Positions 8,444 through 18,952 of a stretch of DNA of 64,000 nt are shown here, in pieces. Location: assembly GCF_047795645.1 (NCBI RefSeq), contig NZ_CP181045.1, forward strand, positions 806,001-870,000, in the 5' to 3' direction. The notes under the pieces are model-generated. The model was not told the DNA's origin. It worked only from the letters and a program-made list of their open reading frames with translations, and searched no databases. Made by a program: the position numbers and the translations under genes. Position 1 is the first letter of the stretch. Each line of letters begins with the position of its first letter. Origin of the DNA: Salipaludibacillus sp047795645 (GTDB lineage: Bacteria > Bacillota > Bacilli > Bacillales > Salisediminibacteriaceae).

Positions 8444-9382
8444 ATGCCTAATGGAAAATACGAAGGTATCTTTCATCCGTTTGAAGTGACAGGGAAATTT
8501 TATCAATATGAGGAGAATGGTAAAGTATTTATTTGCCGAAGTGAAGCAAGAATTAATAGAAAACAAACAAATGTACCTCTCCAAGCACTTTTTGTTCTTA
8601 CGAATCCTGGAAGATGTGAAACGTCCAACAAATCAACCTCATTTTCAGATTTATATTCAGCTACTTATCAAGTAGCTAACCACGATCCTACTATACAACA
8701 ATTACAAAGAGTCATGAATGAAACTCGTTTAAATCATGTGGCCATTATTAATCTATCAGATTTGAAAAGTGGTAATTTACAAGTTTTTAAAGGCATGTTA
8801 AAAGAATCGAAGAATTATCCGGAGTTTCATCACTCGATTTTTGCTCCGGAGCGTCGCAATGAATTAACAAAGCTATTAGATGAGAACCGAGGACCTGTCG
8901 TATTAGGTTGGGGACAAGACCCTTCAATAAGAAAGAGAGCGAAACAGGCTTACGTTGAACTAGTCGATTTGAAGGTAATTCCTATTGGATATAAACATGG
9001 AGTGTATGATGCATGCTTCTATCATCCACTCCCACCTAATCATGATTTACAGAGAGAATGGAGAAATGAAATTATTTCTCAAATTAACAATGACTCTAAT
9101 CGTACAACAAAAGCAGGGGAACCGTTGCCTGTTAAGAATACGCCAATGGAATTTAGAGAATATTTGCAGCAGAAGCATTTATTAAAAGCTGGTGAACGGA
9201 AACTGAAGGATATATCCATAGAACAGTATATTAATAGACTAGAGAACATGCGTCGTGAAAAAATATATAACGAAGAAAAACAAATTGATTCTCTTTTAGA
9301 AAGAAAGATCCAGGAGCGGTATCAGGATTGGAAAACATATAGAAAGACGATTGAGCATTATTTATCATCTAAAAACTACTGA
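8444..9382 (+). CDS. DUF1643-like protein in front of Wadjet
   Basis: 312 aa, ATG 8444 with GAGGAGG. The first 200 residues show FVLTNPGRC, DPTIQQLQRVM, IINLSDL and VVLGWGQDPSIRKRAKQA, which follow the order of conserved motifs in DUF1643 proteins. These are thought to have a uracil-DNA-glycosylase-like fold and their function is unknown. The last 100 residues are charged and probably coiled coil. It lies between the WYL regulator and jetA, about 110 bases before jetA, so it could be an accessory gene of the defence operon or an unrelated neighbour. Confidence 0.6.
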   Translation: MPNGKYEGIFHPFEVTGKFYQYEENGKVFICRSEARINRKQTNVPLQALFVLTNPGRCETSNKSTSFSDLYSATYQVANHDPTIQQLQRVMNETRLNHVAIINLSDLKSGNLQVFKGMLKESKNYPEFHHSIFAPERRNELTKLLDENRGPVVLGWGQDPSIRKRAKQAYVELVDLKVIPIGYKHGVYDACFYHPLPPNHDLQREWRNEIISQINNDSNRTTKAGEPLPVKNTPMEFREYLQQKHLLKAGERKLKDISIEQYINRLENMRREKIYNEEKQIDSLLERKIQERYQDWKTYRKTIEHYLSSKNY

Positions 9383-9492
9383 TAAGACAAAAATGTCTGT
9401 TCCGACGAAGTTGATCTTTTGTCACTTTTGAGTCGAATCCTATTTATTTTTATGTATTTTTAAGCCATGACTTGGCGTTGGAGGTGGAAAGA

Positions 9493-11022
9493 ATGAACAA
9501 GTACCATTTGGACTCCGTTGTGGCTTTGAAATATGCAACGGAACCAAATTCCTATATTTATAGACCGATTGTAAGGTATCTATACAACAAACATATGGGC
9601 TTTGAACACTACACCACTACTCTATCGGATGTTTTTCGTATGCTTAAAGAAAATGAGGTTGTTAGTGATGAATATACAGAGACTAACTTACATGATGCGT
9701 TGAATCAATTAGAGATTTGGGAAGTTATTAAATCCAGACAAGAAAAGCAAAGTGGTATGACGATTGAAGAATTTAAGAAGAAACACTATCTATATCAAAT
9801 TACTGATTTAGGGTTAGAAGTAGATGAATTATTGCTAAGGATTGATGATTTAGATGAAAAAATTATGGGAAGTTTGGATAGTAGACAGTTTAGTAGATTG
9901 TTTAAGTTCTTAGAAACATTTAAAGAAATTGATGCGGTGTATGCGCCGCCTGACATGGCTTCAGAAATATGGATGAATGTATTTGAAACGCATAAAACCT
10001 TACGGACGAACGCAACAAATTATTTGTTTCACATTCAGGAAGCTGAAAGAGCTAATTTGTTTAATACAGAACTATTCTTGAATTTTAAAGACACGTTTAT
10101 GCAGTATCTAGGAACGTATATTTCGGAATTAGATAGAGTGAAGTATAAAATTTATAAACTAATAAACGAAATTGATGATGAACATGTTGACCAGTACATT
10201 AATGTACTGATCGAAGCAAATAAGCCCAATAGTATTCTATACGAGGATTTTTCCGAGGAAAAACTAAGAATTTCTCTTAAAAATAAATGGGTGGAGCTTA
10301 GAACATGGTTCTTAGGCACAAAGGGAGGGACGAGTGATATAGACGTTCTGAGTGACAAAACGAAAGAAGCAATTCGTCTAATCGTGACCTATGCCAATAG
10401 ATTATCTGATTCCATGACAAATACTCAAAATAGAGTTACGGATTATCAGGCTTTGGCGAAAAAATTTATTGATAGTTTTTCTTTAAAAGATGCCCATAAA
10501 TTATATGCGTCTGCTTTTGGAAATTCTCATTCCCGTTCATTACATGTAACAGAAGAAATACCACTGAATGAAGATGGTCAATACTCTAATGCGGATGAAA
10601 TTTGGAATACAGACATTAAACCCTTCCAAACCCCTAACATGAGTAACCGAGGACCAAAAGGGAAAACTAAAGCTTCTGTAATAAAAAACAACAAATTAGA
10701 ACGTCAACGCAGGATTATTGAGAGCTTAGAGAAAAAACGAGAAGAAGAGAAAAAAATGAAAGAGTTAATTAAAGAAGGGAAAATTATACTCTCCGAAATA
10801 AAAGAGCCTTTAGAACCGTTCCAAAGAAAAGTGTTATTGAAGTGGATTATGAGAACAACCAATATGAGATTAGGTAAAACAAAGAAAAACACTTTTCGAA
10901 CGGAAACAGGGCTTACACTTAAAGCTGATTATCGTTCGAATGAAGTCGTAACAATACCTTGCAAGGATGGGGAATTAAGAGGGCTCGATATCGAATTTGT
11001 TATTGAGGGTGAAAAGATATGA
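9493..11022 (+). CDS. jetA: Wadjet component JetA (TIGR02677/DUF2397-like)
   Basis: 509 aa. ATG 9493 was chosen because GGAGGTGG ends 5 bases before it. It begins MNKYHLDSVVALKYATEPN and contains HYLYQITDLGLEVDELL, a winged-helix kleisin-like part, followed by a long helical region and a basic stretch near residues 385-430. Length and gene order fit JetA of type II Wadjet, the kleisin subunit of an SMC-like complex that recognises and cleaves circular plasmid DNA. Its stop overlaps the jetB start (ATGATG). Family assignment rests on gene order and motifs together. Confidence 0.82.
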   Translation: MNKYHLDSVVALKYATEPNSYIYRPIVRYLYNKHMGFEHYTTTLSDVFRMLKENEVVSDEYTETNLHDALNQLEIWEVIKSRQEKQSGMTIEEFKKKHYLYQITDLGLEVDELLLRIDDLDEKIMGSLDSRQFSRLFKFLETFKEIDAVYAPPDMASEIWMNVFETHKTLRTNATNYLFHIQEAERANLFNTELFLNFKDTFMQYLGTYISELDRVKYKIYKLINEIDDEHVDQYINVLIEANKPNSILYEDFSEEKLRISLKNKWVELRTWFLGTKGGTSDIDVLSDKTKEAIRLIVTYANRLSDSMTNTQNRVTDYQALAKKFIDSFSLKDAHKLYASAFGNSHSRSLHVTEEIPLNEDGQYSNADEIWNTDIKPFQTPNMSNRGPKGKTKASVIKNNKLERQRRIIESLEKKREEEKKMKELIKEGKIILSEIKEPLEPFQRKVLLKWIMRTTNMRLGKTKKNTFRTETGLTLKADYRSNEVVTIPCKDGELRGLDIEFVIEGEKI

Positions 11023-12224
11023 TGAATGAAGAGAATAAGGGATTGCAACTAGGTATAGAAGCTCTGTTAGAGAATTTTCTAGTGCAAAGAAAAGATAATC
11101 CGGAAGTATTTCGAGAGATATTAAGTAGTGAAAAAATGATTCGTAAATACATGGTAACTAATTTTGGTTATCAATTAAAACTTGACAGTGAAACGGCTAA
11201 ACTTGAAAAGATTCCTTATTTTAGTCGAGATTGGATGGGTATCCAATCTTTTAAAAACGAGTTAGATTACGTCTTTTTAATGGCGTTGTTTTCTATATTA
11301 GACACAAAGTCAGTTGAGGATGGTTTTTTATTGAGTTCCATAATTGAGGACGTAAAAATATTTTTGTTAGGCAAAGATGAGAAAAGTCTTATTTATGAAG
11401 TAGATTGGAAGGTGAAACATCAGAGAGAAAGTTTTTCCAGAGCGTTACTTCGGGCACAAGAAACAGGATTGATTAAGTTGTTGGATGGAGAATTGGCTAA
11501 TTTCGAAAAGTCGGAAGATGGGGAGGTTCTCTACCAATCAACTTCCTTAATACGTTATCAGTTTCGAAATTTTTCTAAAAAAATAGATTCTTTTGAAACG
11601 TCAGAGGAAATGTTGTTAGATGGTTTGGACAAGGAAAATGTAAGGCATTCTTTGAATCGTAAATTGTATTTTGAATCAGTACTCTTTATTGATGAATTGT
11701 CGGAAGAAGAAGCACAGTATTTAAATGATAAATATAATTACCAAGATATAAAACAACAGATTGAATTATATACTTTTTTCCGGCTAGAACGTATGTATAA
11801 CTGTATTTGCTTAGTTCAAGATGTTAGGCGGATAAACCTTCATCAACATCCTAGTAGAAAGCACGAATCGTATATTGTGTCTCAGGTTGCTCATAGGATA
11901 GCGGGTCTTTTAAGAGATAAAAAACCTTTTGGGTTTTTAGTTTTGGAGAATAGTCGATTTGAAGATTTATTAAAGGATGTTATCAAACATTTTAGTTTAG
12001 GTTGGTCTAGTACCATGCGAGACAAGACTCCATTTTCTAAATATAAACAGATTATATTGGATTATATGACAAGCTGGAAGTTGGCATCATATGACGAAAC
12101 AACGATGAAAATAACTATTTACCCGTCTATGATACGAACAGTAGGAGAATACGACGCTGACTTAAGGGATTATATTGATACAGAAAACATTAGGGGGAAA
12201 AAAAATGGTAGTAGCAGAACATGA
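11019..12224 (+). CDS. jetB: Wadjet component JetB (TIGR02678/DUF2398-like)
   Basis: 401 aa, translationally coupled to jetA by a 4-base overlap. Helical protein with KHQRESFSRALLRAQETGLI and SYIVSQVAHRIAGLL. In Wadjet, JetB is the KITE-like winged-helix partner that binds the kleisin. Its 3' end overlaps the start of jetC by 20 bases, so A, B and C form one tight operon. The individual domains are not distinct enough by eye to assign without this context. Confidence 0.8.
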   Translation: MMNEENKGLQLGIEALLENFLVQRKDNPEVFREILSSEKMIRKYMVTNFGYQLKLDSETAKLEKIPYFSRDWMGIQSFKNELDYVFLMALFSILDTKSVEDGFLLSSIIEDVKIFLLGKDEKSLIYEVDWKVKHQRESFSRALLRAQETGLIKLLDGELANFEKSEDGEVLYQSTSLIRYQFRNFSKKIDSFETSEEMLLDGLDKENVRHSLNRKLYFESVLFIDELSEEEAQYLNDKYNYQDIKQQIELYTFFRLERMYNCICLVQDVRRINLHQHPSRKHESYIVSQVAHRIAGLLRDKKPFGFLVLENSRFEDLLKDVIKHFSLGWSSTMRDKTPFSKYKQIILDYMTSWKLASYDETTMKITIYPSMIRTVGEYDADLRDYIDTENIRGKKNGSSRT

Positions 12225-13215
12225 CAGAAGTAACCGTTTAGAACCTTACTTGGTAGGATTTGTTAATTTTTGGGTGTATGAAAATGAAGTGTATCCATTT
12301 CATAAGGGAAACATTTTGTTCGGTGGACAAAATGGGCAAGGGAAGTCAGTTTCCATGCAATCGATTATACCTTTATTATTGGATGGAAATACGCATCCTT
12401 CGAGAATTGACCCATTTGGTTCAGGTAAAAGAAAAATTGGAGACTATTTAAGGACCAATGATGAGCTAGACAAAGGTAGAATTGCTTATTTGTATCTGAC
12501 GTACAAAAAAGTTAAGACAGGTGAAACCATAACGACAGGAATCGGATTACGAGCTATTGATGAGTCGAAAAATGACTTTTGGGGATTTGTTATTAAAGGT
12601 AAAGAGATAGAAAAAGATTTCTCGTTGACTAAAAGCAATGGGTATAATGCGGACGGATTGGAGGAATTTGTTCCTATCTCCAAAGATGATTTGAAAAATC
12701 AACTAGAAGAAATGAAATGCGGTAAGTTTGTATCAACGCAGAGAGATTATGCTGACGAAGTAAATAAGCAAGTGTTTCAATTTGATAACATAAGCCTGTT
12801 AAAAGAACTTACCAAGTTATTAATCCAAATCCGTTCTCCTAAGTTATCCAAAGAAATGAAGCCGGACGTTTTGTATGATGCATTAAAAAACTCACTGGAA
12901 GAGTTGCCTTCCTCTGAATTTTCTATGATATCCAATACCATTAAGGATATCGATGACCATAATCGTAAATTGGAGAAAACAAAAATTTCACTAGATTTGT
13001 CTTCTTCCTTACTAGGGGATTACCTCGGTTATCAAAAAACCATGTTAGGAAATGCTGCTAACCGATACCTGGAAGCTCTGCAAGAACACCACCGAATGGT
13101 GATGAAAAAAGATTCAGCGGAAAAGAAACTGATTACGCAAAAAGCCAAGTTAAAGGGTGTTGTAGAGCGTTTAACAGATATAGATATAGAGTTACAAACA
13201 AGCAAATCAAGTTAG
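12205..13215 (+). pseudogene. jetC: Wadjet SMC-like ATPase JetC, N-terminal part (frameshifted)
   Basis: 336 codons from ATG 12205 (AGGGGG upstream). Residues 40-48 are GGQNGQGKS, the Walker A of an SMC/RecN-type ATPase, followed by SMQSIIPLLLDGNTHPSRIDP, a head region and the start of a coiled coil (KKDSAEKKLITQKAKLKG). The frame ends at TAG 13213-13215, yet the coiled coil continues in the -1 frame. Joining the frames at the CAAAC near 13195 gives IELQNKQIKLDLLETSEV without a break, consistent with loss of one A. Without the second half this part has no signature or Walker B motif, so JetC function is probably lost unless the base is a sequencing error. Confidence 0.82.
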
Positions 13216-13217
13216 AT

Positions 13218-16200
13218 TTGTTGGAAACATCTGAGGTCCGTTCGTTAAATAATGAAAAGCAAAATAAAGAGCAGGAAAAGGAAAGAAAAGTAAACGACCT
13301 CAAAGGAAAAAATGACCAGTATGAGAGAAATCAACTGAAATTAACTTCATATAAGAAAAAAATAGATAAGGCAAATGAATTGTGCTACGAGTATGAGAAA
13401 GAAATTAAAGAAATTATTGATGAGCTTGGGGATTTGGCTGTCGAAATTCAATTTTACGAAGGGGAATCCTATTTGTCGATGGCGAAAGAAAATATTTCCA
13501 ACTATAGGAAAGATAAGGGGTACTTTAATGTTTGGGTTTCAAGATTAAATAGTCATGTTCAAAGCTTAAAAAACTTATTGGAAGCTATTCAAGAAGAAGA
13601 GAGAATTTACGGTTTATTGAAAGACAAGAAAGAAGAAATGCGTGAAGTAGAGTCAAATATCGAACAAATAGAGAGAGAATTGACGAGGATTAGTCAAGAA
13701 TCCTCTTCCATAAAGAGTAAATTCAAGGAAGATTATCGTGAATGGATTCAATTCAATGAGGAATTCATTCTTTCTCACAGTGAGATAAGTGACGTTATGG
13801 AAATTGTGGAAAACTTATATGACTTCAAAGATATGACACCTAAATCAATCGAGGAAGAGTTATATGACCAGAAAGAGCGTTTAATTGAACCGTTAAAAGA
13901 TGAAGTTATTAATAATAAAGTGAATATCGAGCATTTAAAAAATAAAATAAAAGATTGGGAAAGTGAACTGGATGAGTTACAAAAACAAAAAGAAGTAGCA
14001 CCCTTTTTTCGTCGGAAAGACACAGTGGAAAATCGTTCGGTTTTGACAAAAAAAAATATACCTTTTGTACCATTGTATGAGGCAGTAGAATTTAAGGATG
14101 TGTTATCCGAAAAGGAAAAAGAAAGAGTAGAGTCGGCTTTGTTGGATACAGGACTGTTGGATGCGTTGATTATCCCTGTTGCCGAAGTGAAAAACGTAGG
14201 CGAAAACGATTCTGTTATTATACCCAAGGAGATTGATGAAAAAACTAAGACGTTGTTTAGTGTTCTGAACCCCATTGTACCGGAAAATTCTGACGTTATA
14301 GAAACAGATATTGTGTCTGTATTGAAAAGTATATCTTTGGAAGTATTAGAAAATACAACGTATGTAACTACCTCTGGAAATTATCAACATGGGTTGCTTA
14401 AAGGTAATGCTGTGAAACAAGTCCAAGCTTCCTATATTGGAAAAGAAGCAAGAAGAAGGCACAGAGAGAATAAAATGACGGAAATTCTTCTGAAAATGGA
14501 ATCATTGAAAGAGGAAATTATATCGTGGGAAATACAAAACAAAAAAGTAAAAGGTAGAATGCAAAAATTGTTAGAAGAGTATGAAGGTAGACCTACAATG
14601 GAAGGTTTAGATGAAAATAAAGCTTTGAAAGAACAAAAATTAATGCAAAAAAATGAATTTGATAAGAGAAAAGGAAGGTTGCAAGAAGCTCACGAAGATT
14701 TAGCTAAAAGTTATGAGAAACAGCGCATAGAAAGAATTCAAATTAGTGAATTCATAGAAGGTAAAAAGGATGCAAAGACCATTAAAGAATTAATCGAAGT
14801 AGCTTCGAAGGAATATGGTGGACAAGTTCAATCTATGGAGAAATTATTTTTAAAGTTTGAACACAAGAAATCGGAATCAGTATCTATCCAAGTAAACTAC
14901 GAAGATACCGAATGTGATTTGATAGAATTGAAAGGAGAAATAAATGTCTTGGACAGTGACATTAAAATTCTTGTTAAAAACTTAGAAAATATCGAAGAAA
15001 TGCTAAAGGAAGCTGGCATTGAGAAGATTGAAGAAGACATTAAAAAGTTACGTGTGCTTATACAAGATTTAGGGGATGAACAAAAAAAGAAAATCGCAGA
15101 ACAACCAACCGTTGACCAAGCGATAAAGCGAACCAATGAAGTAATATCTGATGCAGAGAAAGAATTATTTTTTTTACAAAGACAGTTGGTTATTCGGAAG
15201 GAAGTATTTGGTTTCGATTTAAAAATGAACCATATAGAATACGAGGATGCTCTTGAATCGTTGGCTAGTGAGTATGCAGAAGAAATGGATGTATTAGAAG
15301 CATATAAGCAACTACACAATGCAGTCCACGATTTTAAGTCCAGAGATTTAGAGGGCTATCCGCCAACCTCCCGTGAAATATTGTCAGGCAGTACGGAACT
15401 AGAATTGGAAGAGTTCGAAAGAAATAAAGATAGAGTGCAATTAATTAACACTGAGCGAAAACGTTTAAATGTCATTATTCCTGTGCAAGGCTCGAAGAAA
15501 AACCCGAAAGAATTCCACGACTATTTAACAGAATTAGAAGAAAAACAACGTTCCGTATTGAAAAAGGATGAGGAAAACTTAATCAAAAACGTAATGATTC
15601 AGGGAGTAGGAGATAAAATAAAGGATTTAATCACTAAGGCGAAATCATGGAAAGGTGATATTAATGCTTCAATGAAGTCGCTAAACAACTCCATTGAATT
15701 GCGATTATCCTGGGAACCTATAGATAAAACGGATAAAAATTCTGAGGACCATTTAACTACTACAAAATTGGTGGAGCTCTTAGGTAGAGACTTTGGTACT
15801 TTGAAAGATATTGATATCGAAGCCTTAAGTAAGCACTTTATGAGTAAAATAGCCTTGGCTAAAGAACGATTAGACAGAAAAAACAATAAAGATGACTTAG
15901 AAAACCTGGAACAAGCCTTAAAGCAAGTATTGGATTATCGCGATTGGTACAAGTTTAAAATTCTGTATACGCTAGAAGGTCAAAAGGAAAAAACGTTGGA
16001 TGAGAAGAACCTAAACATCCTAAGTGGCGGAGAGAAAGCTATGGCTATTTATATTCCATTATTCTCTGCGGCTTATTCTAAGTACAGTGGTTCTTCTCCG
16101 GATGCTCCTTATATCATTGCGTTAGATGAAGCATTTGCAGGCGTGGATGAAGAAAACATATCCGAAATGTTCTCCTTGATGGAGAGGTTAGGTTTTAATT

Positions 16201-16439
16201 ATATTCTCACATCACAAGCGCTGTGGGCAGATTATCCTACCGTATCAGGAATCAACATCTATCGTTTAAGCTATGATAAAGTAGCGAGTTTCGTGTGTTC
16301 TGAGCCTTGGAGATGGGACGGAAAGACACTGGAAATTAATGAGGAAGTATTAATCAGTAAAGGTGTATCGATAGATGAGGATGACAGGTTGAACGGAGAC
16401 CCGATTCAAGAGTCGTTGTTTGATTCGGTCAGAGCTTAG
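13218..16439 (+). pseudogene. jetC: Wadjet SMC-like ATPase JetC, C-terminal part (frameshifted)
   Basis: About 1,073 codons in the -1 frame relative to the N-terminal part. It holds two long coiled-coil arms around a hinge-like region (VEFKDVLSEKEKERVESALL, then TTSGNYQHGLLKG) and the C-terminal head with LNILSGGEKAMAIYIPLF (ABC signature) and IIALDEAFAGVDEEN (Walker B). No ribosome site precedes the first possible start (TTG 13218). Both parts together are about 1,410 aa, the size expected for TIGR02680-type JetC. The sequence after the shift shows no other disruption, so the mutation is recent or an artefact. Confidence 0.82.
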
Positions 16440-16450
16440 GAGGAACGGTG

Positions 16451-17737
16451 ATGGATAAAGGATTAATAAGGGAAGTAGAAGAGTATTTTGGGAGGAAGGC
16501 GTTTGCTCGCTTTTTTTCTCTTTTTAAAATCAAAATAGAGTCTTTGGGATACGTAAGTGGGTCTGTAAAAATAGCCCCTTCGGATGAGGAAAGAACCGCA
16601 ATCGAGTCGTGGATGGGGACAACATATGGTGGAAAAACAATTACCATTTTTTTATCAAAGTTTGAAAAAAGACTTAATGGTTCAAAGTTTGAGGATATTA
16701 CATTATACGAGGTAGTTGAGTTAATTACAAAAGAATCTATTATACCCAAAAGAGAAAGAGAGCGTAGGGAAGAAGAAAAGAAAAATGCGTTCTTTAGGAA
16801 GTTAAGGAAAGCGTATCCTCATTCTTACGCACAAGTAGTTGTTAGAAGAATACTAGAAAAGGAAAAGGGATCCTCTAGATTTATTGCTTTATATAATGAG
16901 CAAGAATACGATTCAATTGAAGTGATACTAAAAGCAATATCAAATTTACCGCCGGAAGGAGAATTTGAAAAGTTACCTTTATTTGCGGAAAGAATCACGG
17001 GGAATCCCCATTTTTTTGATAAAAATAAGAAACTCTGTCAGGCTATTGAGATGGTGTTGAGCGAAAAAGAAGAGCGGGAATATCGAAGTAATTTAAATGC
17101 TGAAGACGAAGCTAATTTACTTTCTATGATAGGGTTAGAAAAAGATGACTTGCACAGTTTTGTGACTTGTTATGGGCTCTTGGCTTTTAGGGAAGAAAAA
17201 ATATTACAACAATGGTACTGGGCAAATGAAGAAGGGTCTGTTCAAAACATCCCTTTGCGTGCTTTACGTCATATAGATTATGTGAAGCCGATTATTGGAA
17301 AGAAAGTATTTGTCTTAGAGAATAGCGGAGTGTACTCCAGCATTTTAGATAAAATAGATGGCGTGTATCCTATCGTCTGTACACATGGCAATTTTAAATT
17401 ATCTGGTATGTTGCTATTAGACAAGTTAATTAAAAGAGGTGCAGAAATTTACTATTCTGGCGATATCGATGTGAACGGTATAGCTATTGCAAAGTATTTA
17501 AAAAATAAATACAAAGAAAGTGTTCGTATATGGAGAATGGGCTTGGACGAGTATCGGAAAAGTGCTTCAAAGGTACCTTTGACCAATGCTGGGCTAGAAC
17601 GACTAAATTTCAATGAAAGTGATGAATTTTATGAAGTTGTTACCGAGATGCAACATTTAAAGGTAGCAGGATACCAAGAGCCATTGCTAGACTTGTTCGT
17701 ATCTGACATTAAGAAAGGAATGAATGAAAAGGTATAA
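16451..17737 (+). CDS. jetD: Wadjet nuclease JetD (TIGR02679/DUF2399-like)
   Basis: 428 aa. ATG 16451 lies about 8 bases after AGGAGG, which overlaps the end of jetC; a GTG three bases earlier is less well placed. The C-terminal part has VFVLENSGVYSSIL, VCTHGNFKLSG and YYSGDIDVNGIAIAKYL, a Toprim-like core with acidic residues that bind metal. JetD cleaves plasmid DNA loaded by the JetABC motor. The N-terminal half is a winged-helix or arm region. The operon ends here with a clear terminator. Confidence 0.85.
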   Translation: MDKGLIREVEEYFGRKAFARFFSLFKIKIESLGYVSGSVKIAPSDEERTAIESWMGTTYGGKTITIFLSKFEKRLNGSKFEDITLYEVVELITKESIIPKRERERREEEKKNAFFRKLRKAYPHSYAQVVVRRILEKEKGSSRFIALYNEQEYDSIEVILKAISNLPPEGEFEKLPLFAERITGNPHFFDKNKKLCQAIEMVLSEKEEREYRSNLNAEDEANLLSMIGLEKDDLHSFVTCYGLLAFREEKILQQWYWANEEGSVQNIPLRALRHIDYVKPIIGKKVFVLENSGVYSSILDKIDGVYPIVCTHGNFKLSGMLLLDKLIKRGAEIYYSGDIDVNGIAIAKYLKNKYKESVRIWRMGLDEYRKSASKVPLTNAGLERLNFNESDEFYEVVTEMQHLKVAGYQEPLLDLFVSDIKKGMNEKV

Positions 17738-17762
17738 CAATCAAAAAATTCGTACTTTTAAG

Positions 17763-17790
17763 ATGTTATCCAGCTGGGGTAGCATTTTTT
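17763..17790 (+). terminator. Rho-independent terminator of the Wadjet operon
   Basis: 9-bp stem with two G-U pairs (ATGTTATCC / GGGTAGCAT), loop AGCTG and six T. It lies 25 bases after the jetD stop. Confidence 0.8.
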
Positions 17791-17958
17791 CTATAAAGTG
17801 GAGACGTTAATCGTATGAAAAATCATACAGATAACATCCCATTATCTATATAAAATTTAGCATTTTAATGCTACTGTTCACATTTTTCATATTACTTCTG
17901 AAGTTAAATTGGGTATTTATGTTAAAATTGATTTGTAAAATAATTCTGAGGTGAGAAA

Positions 17959-18012
17959 ATGGGTGTTCCTAATTATCAGAGTTTTATTTCATCACGCTTT
18001 ATTATCACTTAA
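17959..18012 (+). pseudogene. Possible remnant of an Mrr-like gene start
   Basis: ATG 17959 after GAGGTGAG encodes MGVPNYQSF and stops after 17 codons. The opening resembles the conserved start of Mrr restriction proteins (IPDYQ-type). The following 100 bases are not an open frame. The rest of 17791-18119 shows nothing else. Confidence 0.3.
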
Positions 18013-18119
18013 CAGTGCAAAAACAATTAGTAGTTTTCTATTTCATACTTATGAGTATCAGAAAAGAAATGGATTAATAAATGGGTGAAGTTTGACTATT
18101 ATTGAATAGGGATGATTAT

Positions 18120-18599
18120 ATGGAATTTATGTACTTTTTAGTATTTATTTTTATAGTATTTATTATTTTAATCTTTTTATTTCAAGCACATCAGCAAAAA
18201 ATAATTAGAGAACAAATTTTTGAATTAGCTAATAATACTTTGGAGTTAACTCCTGAAGAGTTTTTTGAAATAAGAAATAAAAGTTTCGGTGGAAGAGGAA
18301 ATGCATTGTATTCCAATAATTATAACTTTGCAGGAGTGTATATTTTACATAATAAATCTAAAGAATTATATTATATAGGACAAGGAAAGCAAGTGTTAAA
18401 TCGAGTGAACAGTCATCTCACTGGTAAAGGAAACGGAGATGTCTATGCAGATTACAAATACGGAGATTATTGGACAATTAAGATGATAGCCCTTAAAAAT
18501 ACTAGTTTTAATACTTTGAATGAATTGGAAAGGTATGCTATTGAAACCTATGATTCTTACAATAAAGGCTATAATAAAACTAGAGGGAATACTAAGTAG
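18120..18599 (+). CDS. Membrane-anchored GIY-YIG nuclease-like protein
   Basis: 159 aa, ATG 18120 with AGGGATG upstream. Residues 1-22 form one strongly hydrophobic segment (MEFMYFLVFIFIVFIILIF). After a short helical linker, residues about 75-159 contain GVYILHNKSKELYYIGQG, QVLNRVNSHL and ELERYAIETYDSYNKGYN, which match the GIY-YIG core (GVYI...YYIG, Arg, Glu, and a final Asn of the NKGYN type). GIY-YIG domains cut DNA with one metal ion. A nuclease tethered to the membrane facing the cytoplasm would fit a defence against incoming DNA, but that role is inferred. Confidence 0.75.
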   Translation: MEFMYFLVFIFIVFIILIFLFQAHQQKIIREQIFELANNTLELTPEEFFEIRNKSFGGRGNALYSNNYNFAGVYILHNKSKELYYIGQGKQVLNRVNSHLTGKGNGDVYADYKYGDYWTIKMIALKNTSFNTLNELERYAIETYDSYNKGYNKTRGNTK

Positions 18600-18836
18600 A
18601 TTATTCTTTCTAATACCCATTCATAATGTTAGTTACAAATTTTGAGTGTGATTCCTTAGTTTGTCTCAGTTCGTGTTTCATTTTTAGTTCTCCACCTTTT
18701 TGATATATTTACATTATTATTACAAACCTTAAACATTTAAAAATTTTTAATTCAGACAGTAACTTGTTTATAAATGTTAAAATTATAGAAGAAGTATGTA
18801 AAAAAATCTTATATATGAATGTGTGGTGAACAATTA
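18600..18836. other. AT-rich intergenic region
   Basis: No gene or clear terminator seen. It probably holds the promoter of the small membrane genes that follow. Confidence 0.4.
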
Positions 18837-18947
18837 ATGGCTGAACCAAAAAATTTAGTGAAAGTGGGGGGACAACTTTACGGTTTTTTCGTAATTTTAA
18901 TAGTTTTGGCTACAGTTGGTTTTATTATATATCTGTTTATTCATTAA
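18837..18947 (+). CDS. 36-aa single-pass membrane peptide
   Basis: ATG 18837 preceded by a GTGGTG-rich stretch. The peptide MAEPKNLVKVGGQLYG is followed by one hydrophobic helix of about 18 residues to the end. It lies five bases before another membrane gene whose start has no ribosome site of its own, so the two are probably translated together. No family recognised. Confidence 0.45.
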   Translation: MAEPKNLVKVGGQLYGFFVILIVLATVGFIIYLFIH

Positions 18948-18952
18948 TAATA

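Noticed and set aside
8985..9185. ORF inside the DUF1643-like gene
   Set aside because: Same strand, different frame, no ribosome site and inside a supported gene.
13107..13220. Programmed -1 frameshift in jetC
   Set aside because: No X XXY YYZ slippery heptamer in the right phase and no clear downstream structure; a single lost A is simpler.
13775..14275. Long ORFs on the minus strand inside jetC (also 14897-15319 and 15599-15886)
   Set aside because: They lie antisense to a well-supported coiled-coil coding region, are Ser/Phe-rich as expected of its complement, and have no ribosome sites.
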